Below, piece by piece: positions 44,824 to 56,288 of a stretch of 64,000 bases of DNA; position 1 is the first letter of the stretch, and each line of letters starts with the position of its first letter. The stretch is from Dinochytrium kinnereticum (taxonomy: Eukaryota > Chytridiomycota > Chytridiomycetes > Chytridiales > Chytridiaceae), in contig JADGJT010000007.1 of assembly GCA_027604005.1 (NCBI GenBank), positions 56,410 to 120,409 of the forward strand, read 5' to 3'. The notes beneath the pieces were generated by a model. It ran no database searches, was not told the DNA's origin, and was given only the letters and a program-made list of their open reading frames with translations. The position numbers and the translations under genes were made by a program.

Positions 44824-46273
44824 TTATTCCTTCTTTTTGGAAAAGATCTTTTTGAAAGGATTCCGCCGCTCTCGATCAAGATCAGCTGGTGAGAGAGCAG
44901 GAGAGGAGGTCGCACCCGATGCAGTTGCTCCCGCGTCTGTCATGGCAAGACAATGGTGACTTGAGAACTGCATCCCCTTGACTCCGCCAGGTGTACTCAG
45001 ATCCTGAAGACTTGCAGCGCCGGCCTTCGATGGGCTTCCACTAGGCTCATCGCCAGAAAACTTTTGCATTGCCAGCTTCAGATGCGCCATCATATTGCTC
45101 GACTTTGATCGTGTCATCCCTTGCGTCTTTGAAGGGCTCACAATGGGAGATCCTGCAGTGCTGGCGCTGAATTTCTTCTTGCACGGCGTGCTCGCTTGGT
45201 CGTTATTCGGTGAGCGTGGTGTTGCGGCAGAGGAGGTGGCGCTGAGGGCCTCGAGCTCTTTTGGCTGAGGCTGCACGTCACTAAGAAGCGCTTCTGTAGC
45301 CGCGTTTTTGGAGGAAGGGACTGAGTGGCTGCCTGAAATGTCGAAGGGCGAACTCGACGGATCAATTACGCTCGCTTGAGGCGTTGCGGGGGAGAGATTC
45401 TGCGTGGTTTCGGAGTTTGCTTTGGAATATGGGGAGAGCTGCTGCTGGCCTGCCTTCCATATGGAATACGCCGGGGTGGTTGAGGATGTCGCGCTGGCAA
45501 AAGACGCTCTTCGGGATCCTGCCTCACCTGACTCGATGTCGGATACCGCAGAATCTTCTGCATGACTCTGTTGGTACCCTGCTGAACCCTTCCTGATTGT
45601 TTCGGAGGATGAAACTGGCCTAAGGTAAGTTTCGGGCGGTTGCAGCCCTTCTTCTTCTTCAAACTTTATGACCTGTATGAATGGGTTTTCACTTAGCCAA
45701 AAATAAATAGACTTGTTATTAATAAAGCGAGATACCGTGCTGAGTATATCGTCCAGCATCAATAGCGACTTGCGTACAGCTGCTTTTGTCCTCCCAACTC
45801 CTAGCTGGTGCCTTGGGGTAGCCTCTGAATCCTCCGGTGGCTTTGGACTTATTTGAGTAAAAACCTATGCATTATTTGAGTACATTAGTTATCATGGATC
45901 ACCCTACCTCTGTCTCCTTTTCCTTCCCATCTACTTGTTCCGCGAATTCCATCTGCATGGCCATAATGTCATTGACACACTCAGTAGCAAAACTGTCCTC
46001 CACTCCGCTTTCAGAATCGCTCTCGCTGTAAAGACTAGAATGAGATGGCAGACGTGAAATGTGATGTCCCTTGCGGCCTTTCTTTGTGATCTGGGTTTGT
46101 GCTTGCAGGTCCTCGTTGGAGCTTGAAGTGGAAACTATCTTGTCGGCCCTATCCTTCGGAAAGAAGCTGCTCACCTCTTGATCGTCAAGAATGATGCTTG
46201 TGCTTGCCATAGCCGCCTGCTCGTTGACCGCAGTCGATGAGGGCCTCGTCTTTGATCTAAACGTTGCATGCAT
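44824..46273 (-). CDS. Uncharacterised Ser-rich protein, 447 aa
   Basis: No family recognised. Minus-strand exons: 46273-45908, 45864-45736, 45672-44824. The N-terminal third has FATECVNDIMAMQMEFAEQV and RKSLLMLDDILSTVIKFEEE, which look like two amphipathic helices. The rest is Ser/Thr/Pro/Ala-rich and probably disordered, apart from NMMAHLKLAMQKF, and it ends in a basic patch RRNPFKKIFSKKKE. The intron 45673-45735 (63 nt) is stop-free and in frame, so it might also be retained. I chose splicing because both ends are good sites (GTATCT, ATACAG) and TATTAATAAC gives a branch site. The gene converges on the phosphorylase-kinase gene. Confidence 0.65.
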
Positions 46274-46879
46274 GTTATTTAGGGTCTAAAATTGGGAGGA
46301 TCGAACGGGCTCCTTGAATTCGTGACCAATGCTTGTGATTGGAGGAGTTCTTGGCGATTGCTTGCAGATGGCATGCTTCGCTATTCGCTATTGCTCCTAG
46401 ACTATGTGCGCGCAAGCACGAGGTGGGGCTGGCAGCATCTTGCTCGTATCATGTCTCCGAATTTTATGTTAGAGTCCATCACTGCGTGTGCGTTGTTTTC
46501 CACCACTTCGAATATCCCCATGGATGCCTAACGACGCGCACCGCAATACTCGCGTCATGGTCATCCTTCGTCAGTCGCAATCGGCCAGCGCTCTTTGAAA
46601 TCGTCAAATGTCAAACGCCCAATAAATACTCGTGAAAATTCGAACGAGACCTAAACCAACAGCCTCACGCGGACTGCTGCATTCACCAAGCCGCTGGCTT
46701 GCAAGAGCGAGCGATTCGGGTTTTGCCTAAGTGGAGTTATCTTGTAAACCGAGCAGCAAAAGCTTCGTCCGGCTCTTGCGGAAGGGAATTCACTTGGACG
46801 CTCAGAGCAAGTCCGACATTGCTACGTTCTAGAAGACATCAAAGCTGCAGCAGGCATCATCAGTCTTGTGGACCCCCAG
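46274..46879. other. Divergent intergenic region before F-box/LRR gene
   Basis: 606 bp. The frame of the F-box gene stays open upstream of its first ATG back to a TAA near 46747 but contains no ATG, so a spliced upstream exon cannot be excluded. No other feature seen. Confidence 0.45.
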
Positions 46880-49787
46880 ATGCTTTTTAATCCTTCAACA
46901 TCTGCTCGACTTTATTTGCCATTTTGGCGCAGGGTCGAGGAGGATTCATTGGTCGCCGGTGCTGGGCCACCGCCCGCTGGAAACTCTAGGGATGTGGGTA
47001 GTGGGGCTGCAAGAAAGTGGTATGCGTTTTCAAGGATGTCGAGGTTTCAGAGCTTTTCGCTCAGGAAACGGCAACGGCAGCGCGGCAGCAGCCCAGTCCC
47101 CAATGTACTAGACAGCACAACTTCTTCGTCCGCCTCCTCCCTCATTGAGAACCTCTCTATGCCTTCGGGCTCTTCAAACTCACTCAAGGAATCTTCTTTC
47201 TCGCATTCGACGTCTTTAATAATACGCCAAGGCACCCAGTTTAATTGCGGTTGTATCATGGATAATCATTGCATTCAGCCTCCCTCCCAATGGTCAAATC
47301 GCTTAGATAGCTGCATACATACTGGACTACTGCCCAACATCAAGGCTTTCTGTTCAAACGCTTGTTATCTATCAGTTCTGCCAGAAGCCGTAGCTTTGCG
47401 TCATGTGCCTAGGCCTAAAGATTATGGCGAGATGTATGACTGGTTTCCAATGGAGGTGAAGCTGGCCGTATTCAACTATCTTTCATATCAAGATCTTTTT
47501 ATAGCCGCGAGGGTATGAGGCTGATTAAATCGATATCTGCATAGATATACATTAATTTTTTTTAAGGTATGCCAAGCATGGAATAAAATTGCTATGGATG
47601 GGAGTTTGTGGACAGATATAAAGGCTTCACGGTAGGCGATCTCTCTTCGGAGAATTTATATATCTTGAAGTTTCTATTTTTACTAATTTGTATCTAGTTT
47701 TGAGAGGAAGCCAACGGAAAAGCAACTAAAAGCACTTATCAAACGAGCGGGTGCGTTTTTAAGGAATTTCAGCCTTAGGTAAAGATTTTGGGTTCCTTAA
47801 AAACACCATTATTAAGAACGGCATTTTAGCGGCAGTCCCGTGGTTACATCTTCTGTAATTCACGACATTGCCATGAATTGCAAGCTGCTCACCAGTCTTG
47901 ATTTGCATAATTGCAGATCGATTCCATATGGCAGCTGGATGATGACCCTTATCTCTAATTCTTCTCGTCTTGAGCGGTTGAACGTTTCCGGCCTGGCAGC
48001 TCTAGACGATTCAAGTGCCCTCGCGATGATTTTGGGAACTTCATTTTTAACCATTGAAGATTTGGTCAAGCAGTCAGTTGAAGCAACCGAGGGACCGATT
48101 GCTGTGAGGGGTTATATGCTCACGCTTTCGGCGGATGGCCTCCTTGAGCTCAGCACACAACCTGAAAGCGACGGTACGAACGGGAAGCTCCCCGCTATTC
48201 ATCTCAGTCTTGCTATCGCAAACACCAGTGCATTTCATCGCTTGGAGATGATTGCGAAAAGGAGATGCAACAATACTGCTAATTCACCTATACATGTGAT
48301 ACAGGGTTTTGGGTGCTATAGGACATTGACGCATTTAAACTTATCGCATTGCCGTAACATTGGATCGGAGGCTCTACAGTTGCTCCTTCTTTTCTGCTTT
48401 TCACCGTCGCTAGGCTCTTGCACGACTCTCACCCATCTGTACTTATCACATTTAAGCGAGTCTGTAGATGATAGCCACCTTCGTATTATCGGCGGAATAG
48501 GCTTACCTAATCAGACCCGGGCAGGGATTAAACAACTAAAGCATCTCGTGATTTCACATTGCCGAAAGATAACAGACAGAGGGATCCGTGCCTTATGCGG
48601 ACTATCGGGTGCTTACATTGTGGGTTACCCTATCGATGATGAGGATTTATGGGAAGGCATGCCGGAGGAGGATGAAGAGACCGCTATAAATGATGATGAT
48701 GCGCCGCTTAGGAATTTATATGCTAAGAGGAAAGGATTGAGTCGCTTGAACTTGCAAGGATGTGATTTGATAACAGATGCCTCGCTCACTTTTTTGTCAA
48801 TAGCCTTCCCATCTCTTAAGTGTTTAGAGCTGGGTGGCTGTCGCCAAATTTCGAATATGGGTCTTAAACGGGTCGTTGAGCAATGCTGCAATATAGAACT
48901 GTTGGATCTAGAGGACTGCATTTCTATCGGAGATGATGCTTTGGAAGCTATCTCATATCATCTTAAGCACTCTTTAACACGTCTTTCATTGAGCTATTGC
49001 GATCAAGTCTCTGAGCAGGCTGTTGCAAGGTTGATTCGGTATGCATTGTTATTGCCTTATGATATTACCTTACACTTTTAGCTGTTGTGTCCGTCTAAAG
49101 CATCTGGAAGTGGATAACTGTAGTCAAATTACAGATTCATTTCTGCATTTCCTTCGTCAAGTAAACCCGAAAAACCTGCGCACACTCGAACTGTACGATT
49201 GTCGAAACATTTCATTTGCTGCCATCCGAGCCCTTCAGAAGAGTACTGAAGAGGCTTTTGAAAGGGCAACCGCTGAGGCTGTCGAAAGGAGGAGGGCTCT
49301 TGAAGCGACCAATGCGATTCCAATGTCAGTTACGAGCTCGTCAGCTCATCTTGCTGCGGCGATTGAATCCACAACAGGAATATCTGTCAATATGCTTCTA
49401 TCCAGCCAGAGTCCAAGAGTCCTTCCATCTAGGTCAATGAATGTTAGCCAAGCCTCTATCTCTAGCAGCACATCCAACGTACCCAGTCGGTCGCGGTGTC
49501 ACAGCTCGCGATCTGCTGGTTCTAACCCGCAGATATCGTCGACATCCTCTCATTCTGATTTGACGCGCGTTCAGGAAGCTTCGGAAGGGCTCGTTCGGAC
49601 CAGCGCCAAGTTGAATGCGTCTTTGAGCGGAAAGCGTCACGCCAAGGCGCATTCCACTGAGATTTTCGAGGTGCCACCACCGCTTCAAATTCGAAGCTTT
49701 TACACCTCGAGGGTGAATGAGAACCAGAATGTGCCTAACGAGCAGCTTCATCATCTTGCTCGTGGGCGATCATGTGTTATTTTGTAG
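46880..49787 (+). CDS. F-box/LRR protein with C-terminal CaaX box (FBXL2/FBXL20-like)
   Basis: Substrate receptor of an SCF (Skp1-cullin-F-box) ubiquitin ligase. Exons: 46880-47512, 47567-47631, 47698-47778, 47830-49038, 49082-49787 (897 aa). A Ser-rich N-terminus is followed by the F-box at residues about 185-230 (WFPMEVKLAVFNYLSYQDLF, then ARVCQAWNKIAMDGSLWTDI). About ten Cys-containing LRRs follow, e.g. LTHLNLSHCRNI, LKHLVISHCRKITDRGIRAL, LSRLNLQGCDLITDASLTFL, LLDLEDCISIGDDALEAI and LKHLEVDNCSQITDSFLHFL. The protein ends CVIL, a geranylgeranylation-type CaaX box. Human FBXL2 and FBXL20 have the same F-box, LRR and CVIL order, though without the long Ser-rich inserts here, so membrane-anchored SCF activity is inferred. 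The start is the first in-frame ATG and is uncertain. Confidence 0.9.
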
Positions 49788-50281
49788 ATATATGTATCTT
49801 TTGCTTTTGCTATAGCTGTTTATGAAGTCTGTATAATTATCATTTTTTGCTTTTCATAACTTTGTAAAGGTCGAGGATGTTTCTTTATTCCCATCTTTTC
49901 CCTACAGGTTTTTGAGTACTCATGTTTATTTGAGTTAAGCCGTCATTTTCTGATTGCGGCTATCATGCAGCAGGTTTATACAGTCCAAATAAAGGTATCA
50001 CGAAACAAAAGAGGAAAAATGGCATGCGAAGAAAAGGCAAGGAGAATAAGCGAAGGATAAGGAAGCTTGCGATCTTTTTTTTTTTGGCGAAATGGCAGAA
50101 CAGTGCATTTAAGAAACAAATTGAGGCAATGAAAAGAGAAGAAGAAGGAAAAAAAAAAGGGCTACGAGTGTTGTCGGATGCGAATTGAAGGAGTCTGTGC
50201 TTGGGTGACTTAGATAGGAGGCTGATCATGCTTTTCAGTGGTGTTTTTAAGAGTACGGAGTCTGCTGAGCTGAGGGCTGTG
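49788..50281. other. Convergent intergenic region
   Basis: 494 bp between the F-box gene end and the channel gene end. AT-rich, with two poly-A/T runs (50078-50087 and 50150-50158); nothing coding seen. Confidence 0.45.
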
Positions 50282-53200
50282 CTATTGCTGTAAAGGGGCT
50301 GATGCGATAACTTTTAGACCATTCGGAGGTTCTACGTTGCTATCGGGATCTGGTTTGGGCGGTGTTAAGGCCATAACTTGCTGCTGCTGGTTCTTTTCCT
50401 CATTCTCTTTTTTAACCTTGACCATACGCTCTTCGTAGACTTGCTTGATTCTGACCGCCATATCTTGGTACTTTAAGGAGGGTTATGTTAGAACAGAGAA
50501 GGGACATAATCACAATCACCATACTACTTACGTCTGCAATAATTGTTACAAAGTCCTGGCGTTCTAGACAATATAGAACTGTGTTCGTAGATGCTCTAAT
50601 GGTGGCTGTTCTTGGCACCTCGCCGAGAAGGGCAACTTCTCCAAAGAACGCACCGTCCGTGAGATTGCCGACGACTTTTTGATTCACGATGATAGAAACA
50701 CTCCCGTTCAAGATGAAGTACATCTCGTTTCCAACCTGTCAAATCAGGGTAGGTGGCATTGTTTTGGGGGAAAATAGCGTCTAAGTACGGGAGATCACGA
50801 TAAAATGCAACTAAAGTCTGGCACTTACCCAACCCTGCTCAAATATAATGTCCCCCTTGACAAAGTACTTCGGTTTCAAAGCTCGGGCAATTCGGCCCAT
50901 GAAAAACTCATCACGCCCATCATTCATCTCTCTTCTCAGGAAAGGAACCTTTGCAATCAGATCCTGACAGTTATGAACAGCAATTTCCTGTATAGGAAGC
51001 ATGAAGTTAAGCACTCCTCCCCCCCAAAAAAAGAAAAAGACACATCGAAACGCTAAATAAAAATGAATCATCACTTACTAGGCGAAGAGAGTCATTCATT
51101 TCCCGCAAAATCGCCTCCTCATCAAAGAACTTGCCCTTGTACTTCATCTCAAAGTAATCTCGAACCTTCTTTTTGATGCTGTCACTTAGATTCCTATACG
51201 TCATGTACTCGTTCACTTCGTCAATCTTTTCCTTATATTTCCTTCCAGAGGAATCCAATCCGAAACTAAATGAAGAGATGGTACCGACGAGACAGGCGTA
51301 AAGTACGGCACCAATGACCGCCAGTATAATACCTATCACTTGTTCAATGGGGTCTGTAGGTCTATAATTATAAAAATGGTATCAGAAGATCAGAGAACCC
51401 ATTGCCAAGATGCAATTTAAAAAAAAAATAAACACAAAAAACTTACTGAAATCCAGTGACTGGGAAAGTATTTGCTGTCGCCACAAATAGTGACCAGATG
51501 TACTGATTCTGAACAGCCTCTTGGAAGAGGTAACTAACCTTCCTCCAACTCTCTCCCGTGAACCCCGTCATTTTCCCAAGGAAAAAGACAATACAACCAT
51601 GAATGTGAAGGAAGGTCAAAAGCATTCCTCCCAGCAAGAAGATTCTCATAAAGCTCACTCCAATACGGAAAGTCTTTTGTATCCATCGCGACAGCTTCAT
51701 GAGGTATGCATTAGTTTTAGAGATCTTGGCAATATTCCTAGTGTAGAGAAGCCGAATGAGGATGAAAGCCTCCGAGTATCGGATAGAGCTTTTGAAGATG
51801 ATGTCGAAAGGGATGGTCGACAAGATATCGAAAAAGAATCCCGATCGAAGATAGAATAAGCGGGCATGCATAATGCTCGGCTCGACTACACCATCGACAA
51901 GTCTCAATGTGAAGAAGTTGATAAGAATGTCCATCGACATTGCGAATGTGAGGAAGATTGAAAGCTCTGAAGATCGTAGCTTTGTTTCAAAAGCAGCAAT
52001 AACAGGAACCTCGTACAGTACCAGCATGTGAATCACTACATTTAAATAAGCCAATGTTCATTTTTCAACACGATAGTACTTACAGAACATGACGGCGCCC
52101 CAATAGACTAGACCCTTTGAAAAAGGATGAAATCCCTCGTAAGTAGCAGCATCTCGAGAAAGAAGGCTGGACTTTGACTTAAGAGGCCCTCTCTCGCTCG
52201 AGATGTTGAAACCAAACTCTGTAAAGCTCGGAACGTAGAGGAACCGAACAACCTCGTTTCGGTAATTATTGATCCAAAGATTAGAAGACTGAACGCCGGC
52301 TGTTGAGCTGGACATGACGCTTTCCTGCCTTTGATTCCTAACCCGGGGCACTGAGAGTGCTGAATCGTTCTCCGGAGACCTTTGCGGGTGCTGCTGCTCT
52401 TGAAACTTGACGCTAGCAACGGAATCCGATCTATGGGTCTCTTGTCCAGCTGTCCTGAGCCTTTGGAGTCCTCTATTGACAACATGTATTCCTTTGTCCT
52501 CTGAAAGCTCCAACTCCGAGGTCTCATCAAGATCCTTCAAGTTGTTTTCCGATCCGAACGCGCTGCCCGCGCGACTTTTGCTCTTCCGCCTCACGTTGTC
52601 GTTTACCTGATCTCCTTTATCCTCTGTTATCTGCATATCAATTTCTGGAGAAGGTGAAGGTTAGCAACAATCCGATAACCATGCCAGCTACTAACCAACG
52701 TGGGTGGTGCGATCAACGCCTCCCCGTGATACAGCCCTCCTTCCGAGTGATCCATACTTCTCTTGGGGCTCCTGCTTCGCAACCAGCTCATGGTAAGCCC
52801 TCTCAAGACTTTTTCTTGATTGCAACACCTCGGTCTCTTGGCGTTCAGCAGAGTTTAACAACTGACTTGATATGTTGACTCTCTCCGGTTTCGATTCTGG
52901 GTCAAAGTTGGCGGAAGGCCTTCGAGACTGTGAAGACCTGCTGAACCGAAAGTTCTTTAGCAGTGAAGTAGATGAGGACTTCCTTATCGACAGCCTGTCA
53001 ATTTGAGAAGACTCTATGGCAGACAGTTGGCGCTCATGTTTGTGCAAAGCGTCCTCGATCGACATATCAAGCATCCCTGCGATGTTGTTGAGGAAGGGAG
53101 TGTCGAGAATGGCGCTTGTCGATGGATTAAGTCTGGCCATATAGATTGATCCTGCAGCGGATCCAGACTTTCCTTCACCAAAATCCCCTGTTGAAGCCGC

Positions 53201-53440
53201 GTGGCCTGAAACGGAGTGACGGCCAACTGGAACCAGCCCAAAGACCGACGTCGAAGGAGACCTCAACGAGAACTTTTCTTCATCACCGTGGGGGATGGGC
53301 CCAATCTCAAGCGTGGCTTGCACAACTTGGAGAAGGGAGTCCATCTCCGACTGCATCGACATCAACTCGTGTTGCTCCCTCTTCAAGCGTGATCCAAATG
53401 CGCGCACATGGCTGAGGCACTCCTCGATGTCGTGGGACAT
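50282..53440 (-). CDS. HCN/CNG-type cyclic-nucleotide-binding cation channel
   Basis: Plasma-membrane voltage-gated-like channel with a C-terminal cyclic-nucleotide-binding domain. Minus-strand exons: 53440-52696, 52644-52084, 52035-51447, 51361-51079, 50987-50829, 50735-50532, 50470-50282 (909 aa). The first 430 residues are polar and Ser-rich. Six helices follow: S1 GLVYWGAVMFLIHMLVLYEV, S2 LSIFLTFAMSMDILINFF, S3-S4 FFFDILSTIPFDII and AFILIRLLYTRNIAKI, S5 FMRIFLLGGMLLTFLHIHGC, pore IWSLFVATANTFPVTGFQP, S6 VIGIILAVIGAVLYACLVGT. A C-linker and CNBD (GDIIFEQGWVGNEMYFILNG, FFGEVALLGEVPRTATIRA) complete it. The filter lacks the GYG/GFG triplet in its normal place. S4 has few basic residues. It diverges from the SCAMP gene. 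Confidence 0.92.
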
Positions 53441-53832
53441 GCTCTCGGTGGCGATTTCTTCGCTTCGTCTCTTCTTCCTTTGATTCTCTCGTCTCTCTCT
53501 CTTTCTCTCTTAATCTCTTACAGCAGCTTCGCTCCACAGAGCATATGTGACTAAACCGCCGTGGAAACGCAGTTATCTCATTCCCGTCGAGGATTATCCA
53601 GGCAAATGGAAATCTCATTCGTGTTGATCGTGATTGACCTATCGAGTGCGGATATGTAAATATGTGCCCGAAACTTTCTTCATAAATCGTTATAAATGGT
53701 AAGCAACGTTTCTCCTCCTCCTCCTCCTCCTACTGGTGGATGCTTTGAACAATACACGAGTAACGCGAGTTACTCCAGTAAATGCCCATGATCACCAATA
53801 TGGAAAGAAATTAAGAAATATAGAAAAAGAGA
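53441..53832. other. Divergent intergenic region, channel / SCAMP
   Basis: 392 bp. A (CTC)n run near 53712-53730 and an AG-rich segment just before the SCAMP start; no coding sequence supported. Confidence 0.45.
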
Positions 53833-55297
53833 ATGGCCACCAACCCCTTCCTCGACGCAGTCTCAGGCGATGCCACCTCCACCTCCTCCAAGGGCGCGTC
53901 CAGTGCCGCCCCTGGAGAGTCCAAGTGGTTCAACTTTAAACCCGTGAACCCTTTCGCCTTCTCCTTCACAGGAACATCAAAACCTGGAAACGCTGAGCTA
54001 GCCGTCGAGGAGGACGATGACGGAGATGTGGAGAAGGGCAAGGCGTCCCCGCAGAAGGGATCGCCGTCAAAGTCCACCAAGGAGGTGAGGAAATGGAGTT
54101 TGTTTTGCAGTTGTTTTTTTGATGCTTCTGACAAGGCCCACCTACATAGGATGCGAGGGAGAGGGAGCTGAGGAAGCGAGAGGAGGAGTTGGCTAAAAGA
54201 GAGGCCCAGTTACATGAAGCACAAAGGCTGAATCACCCGAGGATTCCCAACTTTCCTGTCTGCTGGCCACTGATGTACCATAACATTAATGTGAGTGGGA
54301 TGGCTCAGTCTTTTCTAGAAATCTCTTAACAAGCAACTAGGTCGATATCCCTCCGTCCAGCAGAGTAACCATGCGATGGCTCTTTCGAAGCTGGCTGTTT
54401 ATGATCTTGACTCTTTTTGTGAACTCTGCTGGTTGTTTTACAATTATGATTGCTCATGTTTCTGGAAACACGACAGGCACGTTCGACGTTTTTGTCTTCA
54501 TTCCTTCTCTTTAACAGGTTTATTAACTTAAAACAGCCTCCCGTGATTTCGGTGTCAGCATAATGTACATAATTGTGATCACTGTTGCATCGTTTTATCT
54601 TTGGTATCGTCCAGGTAATCAGTTACATCATGGGCAGTGTACCTCTGACAGAGTCTTAGTGTACAATGCGTTCATGAAAGATAGCTCCATGTTATTCTAC
54701 TTTTACTTTTTTTTTGGAGGATGGCATTGGTATGAGCATGACTTTTTTTTGAACTCTTTATATTTACTTTATCTTACAACAAAAGTCTCTTTGTCTTCTA
54801 TATGGCCCTCGGCATCCCGAGTAAGTTCTTCTTCCTTTTTACTTAAAAAGATCCTTTTCTTCGCTTCAAAAAAAGTTTAATCATGCACAACCCACAATCA
54901 GGTTCAGGATCCTCCGGAATTATCAATACAATCTCAGTCGTCACAGGTACATTCAACCTCTCAAACCCCTCACCGACACACTAATCCCTTCCAAAAAGAC
55001 TCAAAGATCGTCTCCGGGATCTTCTGCAGCGTTTCCTCATCCATGTGGTTGCTTTCAGGGCTTGTCTCATTGTAAGAACCCGCACACTCCCAGTTTTTTT
55101 AATCTCTGGTGCATTGCATTGACATCCAACACGTTAATTCATTCAGGTACCTTTACAAACGGACCCACTACTACTACCGCGTTAAAGGACTTACCGCCGA
55201 TGATGCGAGAAAGGAGGTCGCAAAGGGCGTTGCTGGAAGTGGAATTATGCAGGGGATTGGAGGGGCTTACATTAAAAGCACCACAGGCATTTTTTAA
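53833..55297 (+). CDS. SCAMP: Secretory carrier-associated membrane protein (SCAMP)
   Basis: Four-helix membrane protein of post-Golgi and endocytic vesicles. Exons: 53833-54084, 54150-54290, 54341-54476, 54537-54614, 54660-54729, 54786-54820, 54902-54946, 54999-55071, 55147-55297 (326 aa). NPF motifs (MATNPF, VNPFAF) near the N-terminus are EH-domain ligands. A short coiled coil (RELRKREEELAKREAQL) and the SCAMP signature NFPVCWPLMYHNINVDIP follow. Four hydrophobic helices come next: LFMILTLFVNSAGCFTIMIA, IMYIIVITVASFYLWY, LFYFYFFFGGWHCLFVFYMA and IFCSVSSSMWLLSGLVSLYL. The tail resembles animal SCAMPs (YKRTHYYYRVKG...). The third intron appears to be GC-AG (54477-54536). Confidence 0.93.
54477..54536 (+). 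other. Probable GC-AG intron in SCAMP
   Basis: The exon ends ACGACAG and the intron begins GCACGT and ends AAACAG (60 nt). Phase 1 joins ...NTT to ASRDFGV in frame with the next helix. I found no GT donor that keeps the frame without losing residues of helix 1. Confidence 0.5.
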
Positions 55298-56288
55298 AGC
55301 AAAAGTCCACACCCATTTCTTTCTTGACGTGAGAAAAAGCGGTTTTGTCTTTCTCTGGAATTTTTTTTTATTCATTGCTTGTGCTGCAGGGCGAACTGTT
55401 TCGTTGGTTTCCCTCATTTATTATTATTATTTATTTTTTTATTTGGTCGCTTTCAACTTCCCATTTTTTATGTTTCATATCTGTATGAAATCATCTTAAA
55501 CTTCCTGTTGAGAGCTTGTTCGCGCTTTCTTGAACATGGACCCATTTGTTGTATTTTTCCCCCGCCCCTCTTCCGTCTATTAGAAAGCAAAAAAAAAGAA
55601 ATCCCGATCGATGCTGCTAATCAAGTGAAATGTGGCTCCTTTCTTTCTTGGATGTGACCCGCCACCGACCGATGAGCGTGAAACGACTTTATGACGCGCT
55701 ATTTGGGGGTTTTTTTTTCTTCACACATTCACTTCAAACAACCAACTTGCTTTCTCTTCCAACACCACCATCTCCAAAACCAGTAACGAACTCAAGAAAG
55801 GAAGAAAGCGCCCCCCCCCCCCTTCCCACACACACACACACACATCAATGGCTCATCCTTCAAAAAACCCTAGGTACAGTCTTTTGAGACTTTGCAAAAG
55901 ACCAAAAAATAAAAGAAAAACATCACCGACTCAGTTTTTTCTCGCACCCATTTCCATGAAAATAGGAAGACGAAACAAAACCATTCAGAAAGAAAGAAAA
56001 TTCAATGCGAAAAAAAAAAGAAAAAAAAAAAAGGGGGCGGATCCGAAAAAAGAGAAGGAATAAAAAGGAAACGAAAGGCCGGCCCTCGCCCCCCCCACCC
56101 CCCCCCCCCCCCCCCGAAATAAAAAAATAAAAAAAAATAGCCTTTCATCACACACCACCCTAAAACAGCCTCTCGAATCCAAAAAGAAAAGAAGAAAAAA
56201 GATCTCAGATCACGTAAATCCCACCCCCTCTCGCCCGTCACTCAAAAAAGAAAAAAAAGAAAAAAAAAGTAAAAATTGGTCCAGGCCA
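55298..56288. other. Convergent intergenic region rich in simple repeats
   Basis: 991 bp between SCAMP and oxidoreductase 3' ends. It contains (CA)n at about 55828-55846, poly-C tracts and A-rich stretches (55880-56030). No gene supported. Confidence 0.55.
56098..56115. repeat. 18-nt poly-C tract
   Basis: Run of 18 C's directly after a shorter C run broken by one A at 56097, in A-rich flanks. Length may be imprecise if derived from noisy reads. Confidence 0.8.

Noticed and set aside
50811..51074. Extra N-terminal segment MMIHFYLAF... in the channel
   Set aside because: This is the T-rich intron 50988-51078 read through; the exon starts at EIAVHNC.
55985..56241. Phe/Gly-rich minus-strand frames
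   Set aside because: Translations of poly-A/poly-C tracts.
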